This document shows, piece after piece, positions 1 to 5,023 of a DNA stretch of 8,012 nt; within the stretch, counting starts at the first letter, position 1; every line of letters starts with the position of its first letter. Location: NCBI GenBank assembly GCA_913774725.1, contig CAJYIG010000089.1:1-8012 (forward strand). The letters are read 5' to 3'. The notes beneath the pieces are model-generated. The model ran no database searches. It was not told where the DNA came from and saw only the letters and a program-made list of their open reading frames with translations. The translations under genes were made by a program, and so were the position numbers. The DNA is from an uncultured Curtobacterium sp. (GTDB lineage Bacteria; Actinomycetota; Actinomycetes; Actinomycetales; Microbacteriaceae).

Positions 1-618
1 CAGCTCGCGTTCTCCGGGTCGATCCGCGTCGACGACGTCGTCGTGGTCGAGCAGCAGTGGGGCCGCATCGAGGAGATCACGTTGACGTACGTCGTCGTGC
101 ACCTCTGGGACGACCGGCGCTTCGTGCTCCCGTCGACCTACTTCACGTCCACGCCGTTCGAGAACTGGACCCGCACCGGCAGCGAGCTCCTCGGCGCCGT
201 CGAGTTCGACCTCGACTGGCGGATCAGCCCGACCGAGATGCGCGAGGAGCTCGACCGCATCCTGTCCACCTCGACGATCTGGGACGGCCGCACCAAGGTC
301 CTGCAGGTCACCGACGCCGTCAGCGGGCTCGTGCGGGTCCGCATCCTGGTGTCCGCGCCGGACGCCGGCGGGTTGTTCGACCTGCGCTGCTACGTGCGCG
401 AGGAGATGGTCGAGTGGGTGCAGCGCGAGCACCCGGACGCGCTCCCGCGGCAGCGGGTCCAGGTCACGCAGGGCACCGAGCGCGTCGGCAAGCGCCGTGC
501 GCGCACCGACGAACAGGACGCCGCGCTCTTCCGCGAGGGCGACGAGCGCGCTGCGCTCTTCACCGGCCCGATCCAGACGTCCGGCATCCGACCGGAGGAG
601 ATCCCGCCGGAGCGCTGA
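1..618 (+). CDS. MscS-family mechanosensitive ion channel, C-terminal part (5' end outside window)
   Basis: The frame is open from base 1 to the TGA at 616-618 and gives 205 residues; the start and the pore-forming membrane helices lie to the left of the window. Residues 1-58 match the soluble beta domain that follows the pore helix in MscS channels: a small-residue start (FSGSIRVDDVV), then QWGRIEEITLTYVVV, WDDRRFVLPSTYF and PFENWTR. Residues 60-140 resemble the mixed alpha/beta domain that forms the cytoplasmic cage. The last 60 residues are charged (GKRRAR near 150) and end in PPER, a tail I cannot assign. Such channels open under membrane tension and release solutes on hypo-osmotic shock. 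A GTG at 43 could start an open frame, but the family match continues upstream of it, so the gene is partial rather than starting there. A strong hairpin starts 21 bp after the stop. Family assignment is firm; gating properties and subtype cannot be judged. Confidence 0.9.
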   Translation, partial: QLAFSGSIRVDDVVVVEQQWGRIEEITLTYVVVHLWDDRRFVLPSTYFTSTPFENWTRTGSELLGAVEFDLDWRISPTEMREELDRILSTSTIWDGRTKVLQVTDAVSGLVRVRILVSAPDAGGLFDLRCYVREEMVEWVQREHPDALPRQRVQVTQGTERVGKRRARTDEQDAALFREGDERAALFTGPIQTSGIRPEEIPPER

Positions 619-639
619 GCCGGCGTGACGCGACCAGAC

Positions 640-687
640 GACGGACGGGAGGCGCGGTACCAGCCGGTACCGCGCCTCCCGTCCGTC
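640..687. terminator. Perfect 22-bp hairpin with 4-nt loop, likely bidirectional terminator
   Basis: Bases 640-661 are an exact reverse complement of 666-687, separated by the loop AGCC (662-665). The stem is very GC-rich and has a GGTACC on each side of the loop region. It begins 21 bp after the MscS stop codon and lies between two convergent genes, so it could end transcription from both sides. No T-run follows on either strand, so it is not a textbook intrinsic terminator; U-poor hairpins are often proposed as terminators in actinobacteria. The right arm's core (670-685) recurs exactly at 5878-5893, so the sequence may belong to a repeated family in this genome. Confidence 0.75.
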
Positions 688-706
688 TCCGTGTCACCGC
701 CGCGAC

Positions 707-830
707 CGCGACGTGCGTGCCAGCGCGAGCGCGCTGCGACCGCGACGTGCGTGCCAGCGCGAGCGCGCTGTGGCCGCGACGTGCGTCCCAGCGCGAGCGC
801 GCCGCGACGTGCGTCCTAGCGCTGACGCGC
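707..830. repeat. Four-unit GC-rich tandem repeat (34, 34, 28, 28 bp) between convergent genes
   Basis: Units run 707-740, 741-774, 775-802 and 803-830, and each begins CGCGACGTGCGT. Units 1 and 2 are nearly identical and carry about 6 extra bases at the end. Units 3 and 4 are the shorter form and differ from each other at about 4 of 28 positions. Units 1 and 2 contain the self-complementary CAGCGC-GAGC-GCGCTG, so each could form a small hairpin; unit 3 lacks the last base pair and unit 4 (TGA in place of GAG) breaks it. Unit 4 overlaps the stop codon and last four codons of the small minus-strand gene (816-1007). The array sits 19 bp beyond the 640-687 hairpin. No protein frame explains it, and unit lengths are not multiples of three. 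Confidence 0.85.
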
Positions 831-1007
831 CTTCACCGCGCGGTCGTCCTCGACGACCGTGCCGATGGCGACGATCGTCGTCGCGAGCCACGCGATCCAC
901 GTGAGGGCGAGCCGCCAGTCACGCGGTCCCTGCCGGGTGGTCTGCACGACGCTGTAGCCGCTGATGATCGAACTCCACACCGCACCGCTGAACATGAACT
1001 TCCGCAC
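816..1007 (-). CDS. Small predicted membrane protein of unknown function (63 aa)
   Basis: A short minus-strand gene with GTG start at 1007-1005 and TAG stop at 818-816. I do not recognise a named family. The N-terminal stretch (residues 4-21, FMFSGAVWSSIISGYSVV) is moderately hydrophobic. A basic, polar linker (TTRQGPRDWR, 23-32) follows, then a clear hydrophobic segment (33-52, from LALTWIAW to IGTVV), then a charged tail EDDRAVKARQR. This suggests one or two membrane passes. The GTG start is chosen because GGAGGAGGAA (1011-1020, read on the minus strand) sits 3 bp upstream, with its GGAGG core 5-8 bp away; the internal ATG at 995 would place that site 15 or more bases away. The gene is divergent from the permease at 1101 and convergent with the MscS gene. 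A good ribosome site, a sensible protein and the fit between neighbours argue that it is real. Its function is unknown. Confidence 0.72.
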   Translation of the reverse strand: MRKFMFSGAVWSSIISGYSVVQTTRQGPRDWRLALTWIAWLATTIVAIGTVVEDDRAVKARQR

Positions 1008-1010
1008 GGG

Positions 1011-1020
1011 TTCCTCCTCC
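1011..1020 (-). promoter_or_regulatory. Strong ribosome binding site deciding the GTG start at 1007
   Basis: On the minus strand this reads GGAGGAGGAA and is followed by CCC and the GTG start. It carries two overlapping GGAGG-type cores, which is unusually strong for this window, and it decides between the GTG at 1007 and the in-frame ATG at 995. Confidence 0.7.
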
Positions 1021-1034
1021 TGGTCGTCCCCGCC

Positions 1035-1054
1035 ACGCTACCGGCCGCTACATT
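1035..1054. promoter_or_regulatory. Candidate divergent promoter region with CGCTAC direct repeat
   Basis: The 93 bp between the divergent starts at 1007 and 1101 contain a TACATT (1049-1054, +), which could be a -10 box for the permease, and a TAGCGT (1040-1035, read on -), which could be a -10 box for the small membrane protein with a leader of about 20 nt. CGCTAC occurs twice (1036-1041 and 1046-1051), exactly 10 bp apart. No convincing -35 box is visible for either direction, so these are position-based guesses. Confidence 0.3.
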
Positions 1055-1090
1055 GGAGCGCCGCCGGTGGCCATGCCGGTCCGCAGATCG

Positions 1091-1095
1091 AGGAG
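1091..1095 (+). promoter_or_regulatory. Ribosome binding site that fixes the permease GTG start
   Basis: AGGAG lies 5 bp before the GTG at 1101. Because the reading frame stays open for over a kilobase upstream, this site, together with the onset of the hydrophobic protein sequence, is what sets the start. Confidence 0.65.
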
Positions 1096-1100
1096 TCACC

Positions 1101-2252
1101 GTGCGTCAGGCCGTCATCGGGGGAGTGCTGCTGGTCGTCGGCGCCGTGTGCGTCGCGCTCGGGCTGCTCCCCCTGTCCGACCTCGGTGTGCTCGCCGACC
1201 GGGTCGTGCCGGTGCTCGCGTTCGTGCTCGGGCTGACGATCGTGTCCGAGCTCGCGGCCGACGCGGGCGTCTTCGACCGGCTCGCGGACCTCGCGGCGCG
1301 CATCGGCGGCGGGCGCACCATCGGGCTCTGGGCCGCGGTCGTCGTGCTCGCCGTGGTGTGCACCGTCTTCCTGAGCATCGACACCACCGCGGTGCTCCTC
1401 ACCCCGATCGTCATCACGCTCGCGCGCCGGGTCGGGCTGCCCCCGATGCCATTCGCGCTCACGACGGTCTGGCTCGCGAACACGGCCTCGCTGCTGCTGC
1501 CGGTGTCGAACCTGACGAACCTGCTCGCGGTCGACAAGATCGGGCTCGACGGACCGATCCCGTTCGCCGGCCTCATGGTGTGGGCGGCGCTCGCCGGGGT
1601 CGTCGTGCCGTGCGCGGTGCTCCTCGTGGTGTTCCGCGGCAAGCTCTTCGGCCGGTACACGCCCGTCGACGTCCGACGGCCGCGCGACCCCCTCTTCTTC
1701 TGGGCGGCGTCGGCCGTGCTCGTGCTGCTCGTGGTCGCGCTGACCGCCGGGGTGACGGTGTGGATCGCGGCGCTCGTCGCGGCGGCGCTGCTCGTCGTGG
1801 TCGCTGCCTTCCGGGCCCGGTCCGAGCTCCGGCCGTCCCGTGTGCCGTGGTCGACGCTGGTGTTCGCGGCCGGGCTCTTCGTCGTCGTCGAGACCCTGCA
1901 CACGACGGGCCTGACCGACCCGATCGTGCAGGCGCTGTCCGGCGGCACCGACACCGGCTCGCTCCTGCTGCTCGGCGGGGCCGGCGGGGTCGCGGCGAAC
2001 GCGATCGACAACCTGCCCGCCTACCTGGTGCTCGAACCGGCCGCCGGGCACGAGGCCCTGCGCTACGCCGCGCTCCTGGTCGGCGTGAACGCGGGCTGCC
2101 TCATCACGCCGTGGGCCTCGCTGGCGACACTGCTGTGGCACGCTCGGCTGTCGGCGGAGGGCGTGCACCTGTCGTGGGGTCGCTACATGGCGCTCGGGTG
2201 CATCGTGGCGCCGCTCACGGTCGTCGCGGGCGTGCTGGCGCTGCAGCTCTGA
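1101..2252 (+). CDS. ArsB/SLC13-type (ion transporter superfamily) membrane permease
   Basis: A 383-residue, strongly hydrophobic protein with about ten membrane segments. The motifs are those of the ArsB/NhaD/SLC13 group: SIDTTAVLLTP (92-102), NTASLLLPVSNLTNLLA (127-143), and in the second half NAIDNLPAYL (300-309) and CLITPWASLATLLW (333-346), giving the inverted-repeat layout with two hairpin-like substrate motifs. These resemble arsenite exporter ArsB most closely, but no arsR, arsC or other arsenic gene is in the window, so arsenite, another anion, or a dicarboxylate remain possible. The length is a little under the usual 420 or so for ArsB. The GTG start at 1101 has GGAG (1092-1095) 5 bp upstream and begins the first hydrophobic helix; the open frame runs far upstream, but that part is arginine-rich and unlike a protein of this family. 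The gene is divergent from 816-1007 and convergent with corA. Family is firm, substrate is not. Confidence 0.87.
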   Translation: MRQAVIGGVLLVVGAVCVALGLLPLSDLGVLADRVVPVLAFVLGLTIVSELAADAGVFDRLADLAARIGGGRTIGLWAAVVVLAVVCTVFLSIDTTAVLLTPIVITLARRVGLPPMPFALTTVWLANTASLLLPVSNLTNLLAVDKIGLDGPIPFAGLMVWAALAGVVVPCAVLLVVFRGKLFGRYTPVDVRRPRDPLFFWAASAVLVLLVVALTAGVTVWIAALVAAALLVVVAAFRARSELRPSRVPWSTLVFAAGLFVVVETLHTTGLTDPIVQALSGGTDTGSLLLLGGAGGVAANAIDNLPAYLVLEPAAGHEALRYAALLVGVNAGCLITPWASLATLLWHARLSAEGVHLSWGRYMALGCIVAPLTVVAGVLALQL

Positions 2253-2302
2253 CACGCTGCTGCCCTGACCCGCTGCTGCTCTGGCGCGCAGCTGCCCTGG
2301 GG
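2239..2302. repeat. Four imperfect 16-bp tandem units starting at the permease stop codon
   Basis: Units at 2239-2254, 2255-2270, 2271-2286 and 2287-2302 follow the consensus CGCTGCTGCYCTGRCV. Adjacent units differ at two to four or so positions. The first unit encodes the last residues and the TGA (2250-2252) of the permease; the other three lie beyond the stop in the convergent gap before corA. The 16-bp period is not a multiple of three, so this is not a repeated protein motif. Confidence 0.75.
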
Positions 2303-2351
2303 CGGCCGGGGCGCCGTCCGGCGGGCGGGCCGTCACGCGGCGAGCGAGCCG
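2303..2351. other. Rest of the permease-corA convergent gap; no convincing terminator
   Basis: This is a very G/C-rich stretch. The only clean hairpin is five base pairs (GCGGC 2337-2341 with GCCGC 2348-2352) and touches the corA stop codon. It is too weak to call a terminator, and no T-run is present. I see nothing else in it. Confidence 0.4.
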
Positions 2352-3326
2352 CTACAGCCAGTCCTTGCTCTTGAAGACCCGGTAGAGCACGAGCGACGTC
2401 GCGACGATCAGGGACACCGAGGCGAGCAGGCCGCTCCAGTGCCCCTCTCCCGGGAACGTCACGTTCTGCCCGAAGAACCCCGTGATGGCGGTCGGGATCG
2501 CGATGATCGCCGCCCAGCTCGTCACCTTCTTCATCACGGTGTTCTGCCGGTTCGACGCCAGGTTCAGGTTCGTGTCGAGGACGCTCGACACCGAGTCGCG
2601 GAGCTGCTCGACGGAGTCGGCGATCGTCACCAGGTGGTCCTCGACGTCGCGGAAGTACGGCCGGATGCCGTCGGCGATGGTCTCGGCGTCGCCGTGCAGC
2701 AGGGCCCCGACGCTGTCCCTGGTCGGCACGACCTGACGGCGGAGCACCCCGAGGGCCTTCCGCAGCCGGAACGACCGGCGCTGGATCTGCTGCTCGCGCG
2801 GGTTGCCGTGCTCGAAGAGGTCGTCCTCGAGGTCGTCGATGCGCGCCTCGATGTCCTCGACGGCCGACGTCGCGTGGTCGACCACCGCGTCGAGGAGCCC
2901 CCAGACCAGCCACGGCACGCCGCGGTCGGACAGGTCGGCGTTCGCGTCGAGGCGTCGCTCGACGGAGCGCAGGTCGACGTCGGGCCCGTGGATCGTGACG
3001 AGGGCGTGCTGCGTGACGAAGGCCTTCACCTCGTGGGTCACGAGGTCGCCCTCGGCGTCGAGACCGTCGACGTCGTAGACCACCAGGAACAGGCTGTCGC
3101 GGTAGCGGTCGAGCTTCGGACGCTGCCCCTGCTCGAGGGCGTCCTCGACCGCGAGCGCGTGCACGCCGAGCTCGTCCTCGACCTGGGCCAGCTCGTCGGG
3201 CGACGGGTCCACGTGGTCGACCCACACGAAGGTCCCGTCGTGCCGGTCGAGCAGGTCCGACACCCGCTCGACGGGGAAGTCCCGCTCCACCGCGGTGCCG
3301 TCCCGCCACGCCCGTGTCATGACCAT
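2352..3326 (-). CDS. corA: CorA-family divalent cation (Mg2+/Co2+) transporter with GQN variant motif
   Basis: A 324-residue protein of normal CorA length. Residues 1-255 are the acidic cytoplasmic domain; a long helical stretch (about 150-260, with HATSAVEDIEARIDDLEDDL and RRSFRLRKAL) forms the stalk leading into the pore. The pore end is recognisable: NLASNRQNTVMKK (255-267), then membrane helix 1 (about 269-289), a short acidic loop, and helix 2 (about 298-317) ending in the basic cap FKSKDWL typical of the family. The signature after helix 1, normally YGMN, reads FGQN (285-288), so the middle residue is Gln instead of Met. The family forms pentameric channels bringing Mg2+, and sometimes Co2+ or Ni2+, across the inner membrane. 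The ATG at 3326 is chosen because a TAGGCT box ends 7 bp before it, which would make the mRNA start at or next to the ATG; a second ATG two codons later (3320) is possible. It is divergent from otsA. Confidence 0.93.
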   Translation of the reverse strand: MVMTRAWRDGTAVERDFPVERVSDLLDRHDGTFVWVDHVDPSPDELAQVEDELGVHALAVEDALEQGQRPKLDRYRDSLFLVVYDVDGLDAEGDLVTHEVKAFVTQHALVTIHGPDVDLRSVERRLDANADLSDRGVPWLVWGLLDAVVDHATSAVEDIEARIDDLEDDLFEHGNPREQQIQRRSFRLRKALGVLRRQVVPTRDSVGALLHGDAETIADGIRPYFRDVEDHLVTIADSVEQLRDSVSSVLDTNLNLASNRQNTVMKKVTSWAAIIAIPTAITGFFGQNVTFPGEGHWSGLLASVSLIVATSLVLYRVFKSKDWL

Positions 3327-3333
3327 GCCGACG

Positions 3334-3339
3334 AGCCTA
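3334..3339 (-). promoter_or_regulatory. -10 box of corA, predicted leaderless transcript
   Basis: Read on the minus strand the sequence is TAGGCT, matching the actinobacterial TANNNT form. Seven bases separate it from the ATG at 3326, which puts the expected transcription start at the A of the ATG or within a base or two. No Shine-Dalgarno sequence is seen before the ATG. A matching arrangement stands before ilvD. No good -35 box is visible. Confidence 0.55.
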
Positions 3340-3376
3340 GTGACGACGGGCCGAGAGCCCGGTGGCGCTCCGCTGG

Positions 3377-3382
3377 TACCGT
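3377..3382 (+). promoter_or_regulatory. Candidate -10 box for the otsA-otsB operon
   Basis: TGGTACCGT contains TACCGT at 3377-3382 with a TGG just before it, a weak extended -10 match. Transcription from it would give a leader of about 45 nt before the ATG at 3434, ahead of the GGAG at 3417-3420. No -35 box is convincing. It lies in the 107-bp gap between the divergent corA and otsA. Confidence 0.3.
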
Positions 3383-3433
3383 CGGCGTCGATCCCGGCGC
3401 ACCAGCCGGGGGGAACGGAGACACCACCACCCC

Positions 3434-5023
3434 ATGGCAGCAGACACCGACCCGGACCGCTACGCCTTCGTCGTCGCCTCGAACCGCCTCCCGGTGGACC
3501 GCGTCGTCGACGAGGACGGCAACGAGGGCTGGCGGCACTCGCCCGGCGGGCTGGTGACGGCGCTCGAGCCGGTCATGCGCGCCAACGACGGTGCCTGGGT
3601 CGGGTGGGTCGGCCAGCCGGACGTCGAGGTGGCCCCGTTCGACAACGAGGGCATCCACATCGTCCCGGTACCGCTGAGCAGCGACGACGTCGAGGAGTAC
3701 TACGAGGGCTTCAGCAACGACACGCTGTGGCCGCTGTACCACGACGTCATCGAGCACCCGAGCTACCACCGCGACTGGTGGAACGCCTACCGCCGTGTCA
3801 ACGCCCGCTTCGCCGACCAGATCGCCGAGATCGTCGAGCAGGACGGCATCGTCTGGGTGCAGGACTACCAGCTGCAGCTCCTGCCGGCCCTGCTCCGGGA
3901 GCGCCGTCCGGACCTGACGATCGGCTTCTTCAACCACATCCCGTTCCCGCCGGTCGGCATCTACGCGCAGCTCCCGTGGCGCGCGCAGATCCTGGACGGG
4001 CTGCTCGGCGCCGACGTCATCGGCTTCCAGCGCCAGGACGACGCGAGCGACTTCCTCCGTGCCGTCCGGCACATCAAGGGCTACACGACCAAGGGCTCGA
4101 CGATCGACGTCCCCGTCGACGACCCGGCCGCGCCGCGCAGCCGCAAGGGCATCACCGTGCGCCACGTCGAGGCCCGCCACTTCCCGATCTCCATCGACGC
4201 CGAGAGCTTCGAGGCGATCGCGCACCGACCCGAGGTGCAGGAGCGCGCGCGGGAGATCCGCGAGAGCCTGGGCAACCCGACGACGGTGCTGCTCGGCGTC
4301 GACCGGCTCGACTACACGAAGGGCATCCGGCACCGCATCAAGGCGTTCGGCGAGCTCGTCGAGGACGGCCGCGTCAAGGTCGAGGACGCCACGCTCGTGC
4401 AGGTCGCCAGCCCGAGCCGCGAACGGGTCGACACCTACGCGGCGCTCCGCGACGAGATCGAGCTGACGGTCGGCCGCATCAACGGCGACCTCGGCGTGAT
4501 CGGGCACCAGCCGATCGCGTACCTGCACCACGGGTACCCGCGCGAGGAGATGGTCGCGCTGTACCTCGCCGCGGACATCATGCTCGTCACCGCCCTGCGC
4601 GACGGCATGAACCTGGTGGCGAAGGAGTACGTCGCGGCCCGGTTCGACAACGACGGCGTGCTGATCCTGTCCGAGTTCGCCGGGGCCGCCGACGAGCTGA
4701 AGCAGGCCGTCATCGTCAACCCGCACGACATCGGCGCGCTCAAGGACTCGATCCAGCGCGCGATCGAGATGCCCCGGCGCGAGCGCTCGACGCGCATGCG
4801 CGCGCTCCGGAAGCGCGTCCGCGACAACGACGTGGCCCGCTGGTCGCGGTCGTTCCTCGAGGCGCTCGACCGACACGCCCCGAACCGTGCCAAGCTCGAC
4901 CCGTCGGCGTCGGACCCGGGTGACCAGCACGTCGAGGAGCTGCAGGACACGACGTCGATCTTCGACCAGGACGCGCAGACGGCGCGTGCCGCCGAGGACA
5001 CCCGGGAGGCCCGTGGTGCCTGA
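3434..5023 (+). CDS. otsA: Trehalose-6-phosphate synthase (GT20 glycosyltransferase)
   Basis: A 529-residue cytoplasmic enzyme that joins glucose from a nucleotide sugar (UDP- or GDP-glucose) to glucose 6-phosphate, giving trehalose 6-phosphate. The GT-B fold is visible: N-terminal domain with ASNRLPVDR (15-23), PGGL (37-40), WVGWVGQ (55-61), NDTLWP (95-100), WVQDYQLQLLP (141-151) and NHIPFPP (167-173); C-terminal nucleotide-binding domain with VDRLDYTKGI (289-298, the Arg and Lys that bind phosphates), VQVASPSR (322-329), the RDGMNLVAKEY loop (389-399) and LSEFAGAADEL (412-422). Residues from about 481 form an acidic, polar tail beyond the usual GT20 end, with no recognisable motif. The ATG at 3434 begins just before the first conserved strand; GGAG at 3417-3420 is 13 bp upstream, longer than usual. 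Its stop overlaps the start of otsB, which supports the trehalose role over other GT20 products such as glucosylglycerol phosphate. Confidence 0.95.
   Translation: MAADTDPDRYAFVVASNRLPVDRVVDEDGNEGWRHSPGGLVTALEPVMRANDGAWVGWVGQPDVEVAPFDNEGIHIVPVPLSSDDVEEYYEGFSNDTLWPLYHDVIEHPSYHRDWWNAYRRVNARFADQIAEIVEQDGIVWVQDYQLQLLPALLRERRPDLTIGFFNHIPFPPVGIYAQLPWRAQILDGLLGADVIGFQRQDDASDFLRAVRHIKGYTTKGSTIDVPVDDPAAPRSRKGITVRHVEARHFPISIDAESFEAIAHRPEVQERAREIRESLGNPTTVLLGVDRLDYTKGIRHRIKAFGELVEDGRVKVEDATLVQVASPSRERVDTYAALRDEIELTVGRINGDLGVIGHQPIAYLHHGYPREEMVALYLAADIMLVTALRDGMNLVAKEYVAARFDNDGVLILSEFAGAADELKQAVIVNPHDIGALKDSIQRAIEMPRRERSTRMRALRKRVRDNDVARWSRSFLEALDRHAPNRAKLDPSASDPGDQHVEELQDTTSIFDQDAQTARAAEDTREARGA
5004..5009 (+). 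promoter_or_regulatory. otsB ribosome binding site inside the end of otsA
   Basis: GGGAGG lies 6 bp before the GTG at 5016 and 3 bp before the GTG at 5013, which favours 5016. Because it is inside the last codons of otsA, translation of the two genes is probably coupled. Confidence 0.6.

Noticed and set aside
43..618. GTG at 43 as a genuine start of a short MscS-like gene
   Set aside because: The conserved beta-domain sequence continues in frame back to base 1, so the gene simply extends beyond the window.
707..830. Possible CRISPR array
   Set aside because: Units are directly adjacent with no unique spacers, and no cas gene is present.
625..904. Short open frames through the hairpin and tandem array
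   Set aside because: They read Arg/Ala/Ser repeats created by the array, unit lengths are not multiples of three, and no ribosome site stands before them.
57..1100. Upstream extension of the permease frame through the MscS gene, hairpin and tandem array
   Set aside because: The extension is Arg/Ala/Pro-rich and unlike any permease. The ribosome site at 1091-1095 and the first hydrophobic helix place the start at 1101.
2337..2352. Hairpin at the corA stop as a terminator
   Set aside because: Only five base pairs with a six-base loop and no T-run; too weak in DNA of this GC content.
1038..2374. Long open frames on both strands overlapping the permease
   Set aside because: Low-complexity Arg/Ala/Gly/His products with no motif; shadows of a real membrane-protein gene.
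3347..3361. Small hairpin CGGGC-CGAGA-GCCCG between corA and otsA
   Set aside because: Five base pairs only, upstream of the candidate otsA -10 box; expected by chance in such GC-rich sequence.
2215..3557. Open frames overlapping corA in other frames
   Set aside because: The CorA frame has full-length family motifs; the others are compositional shadows.
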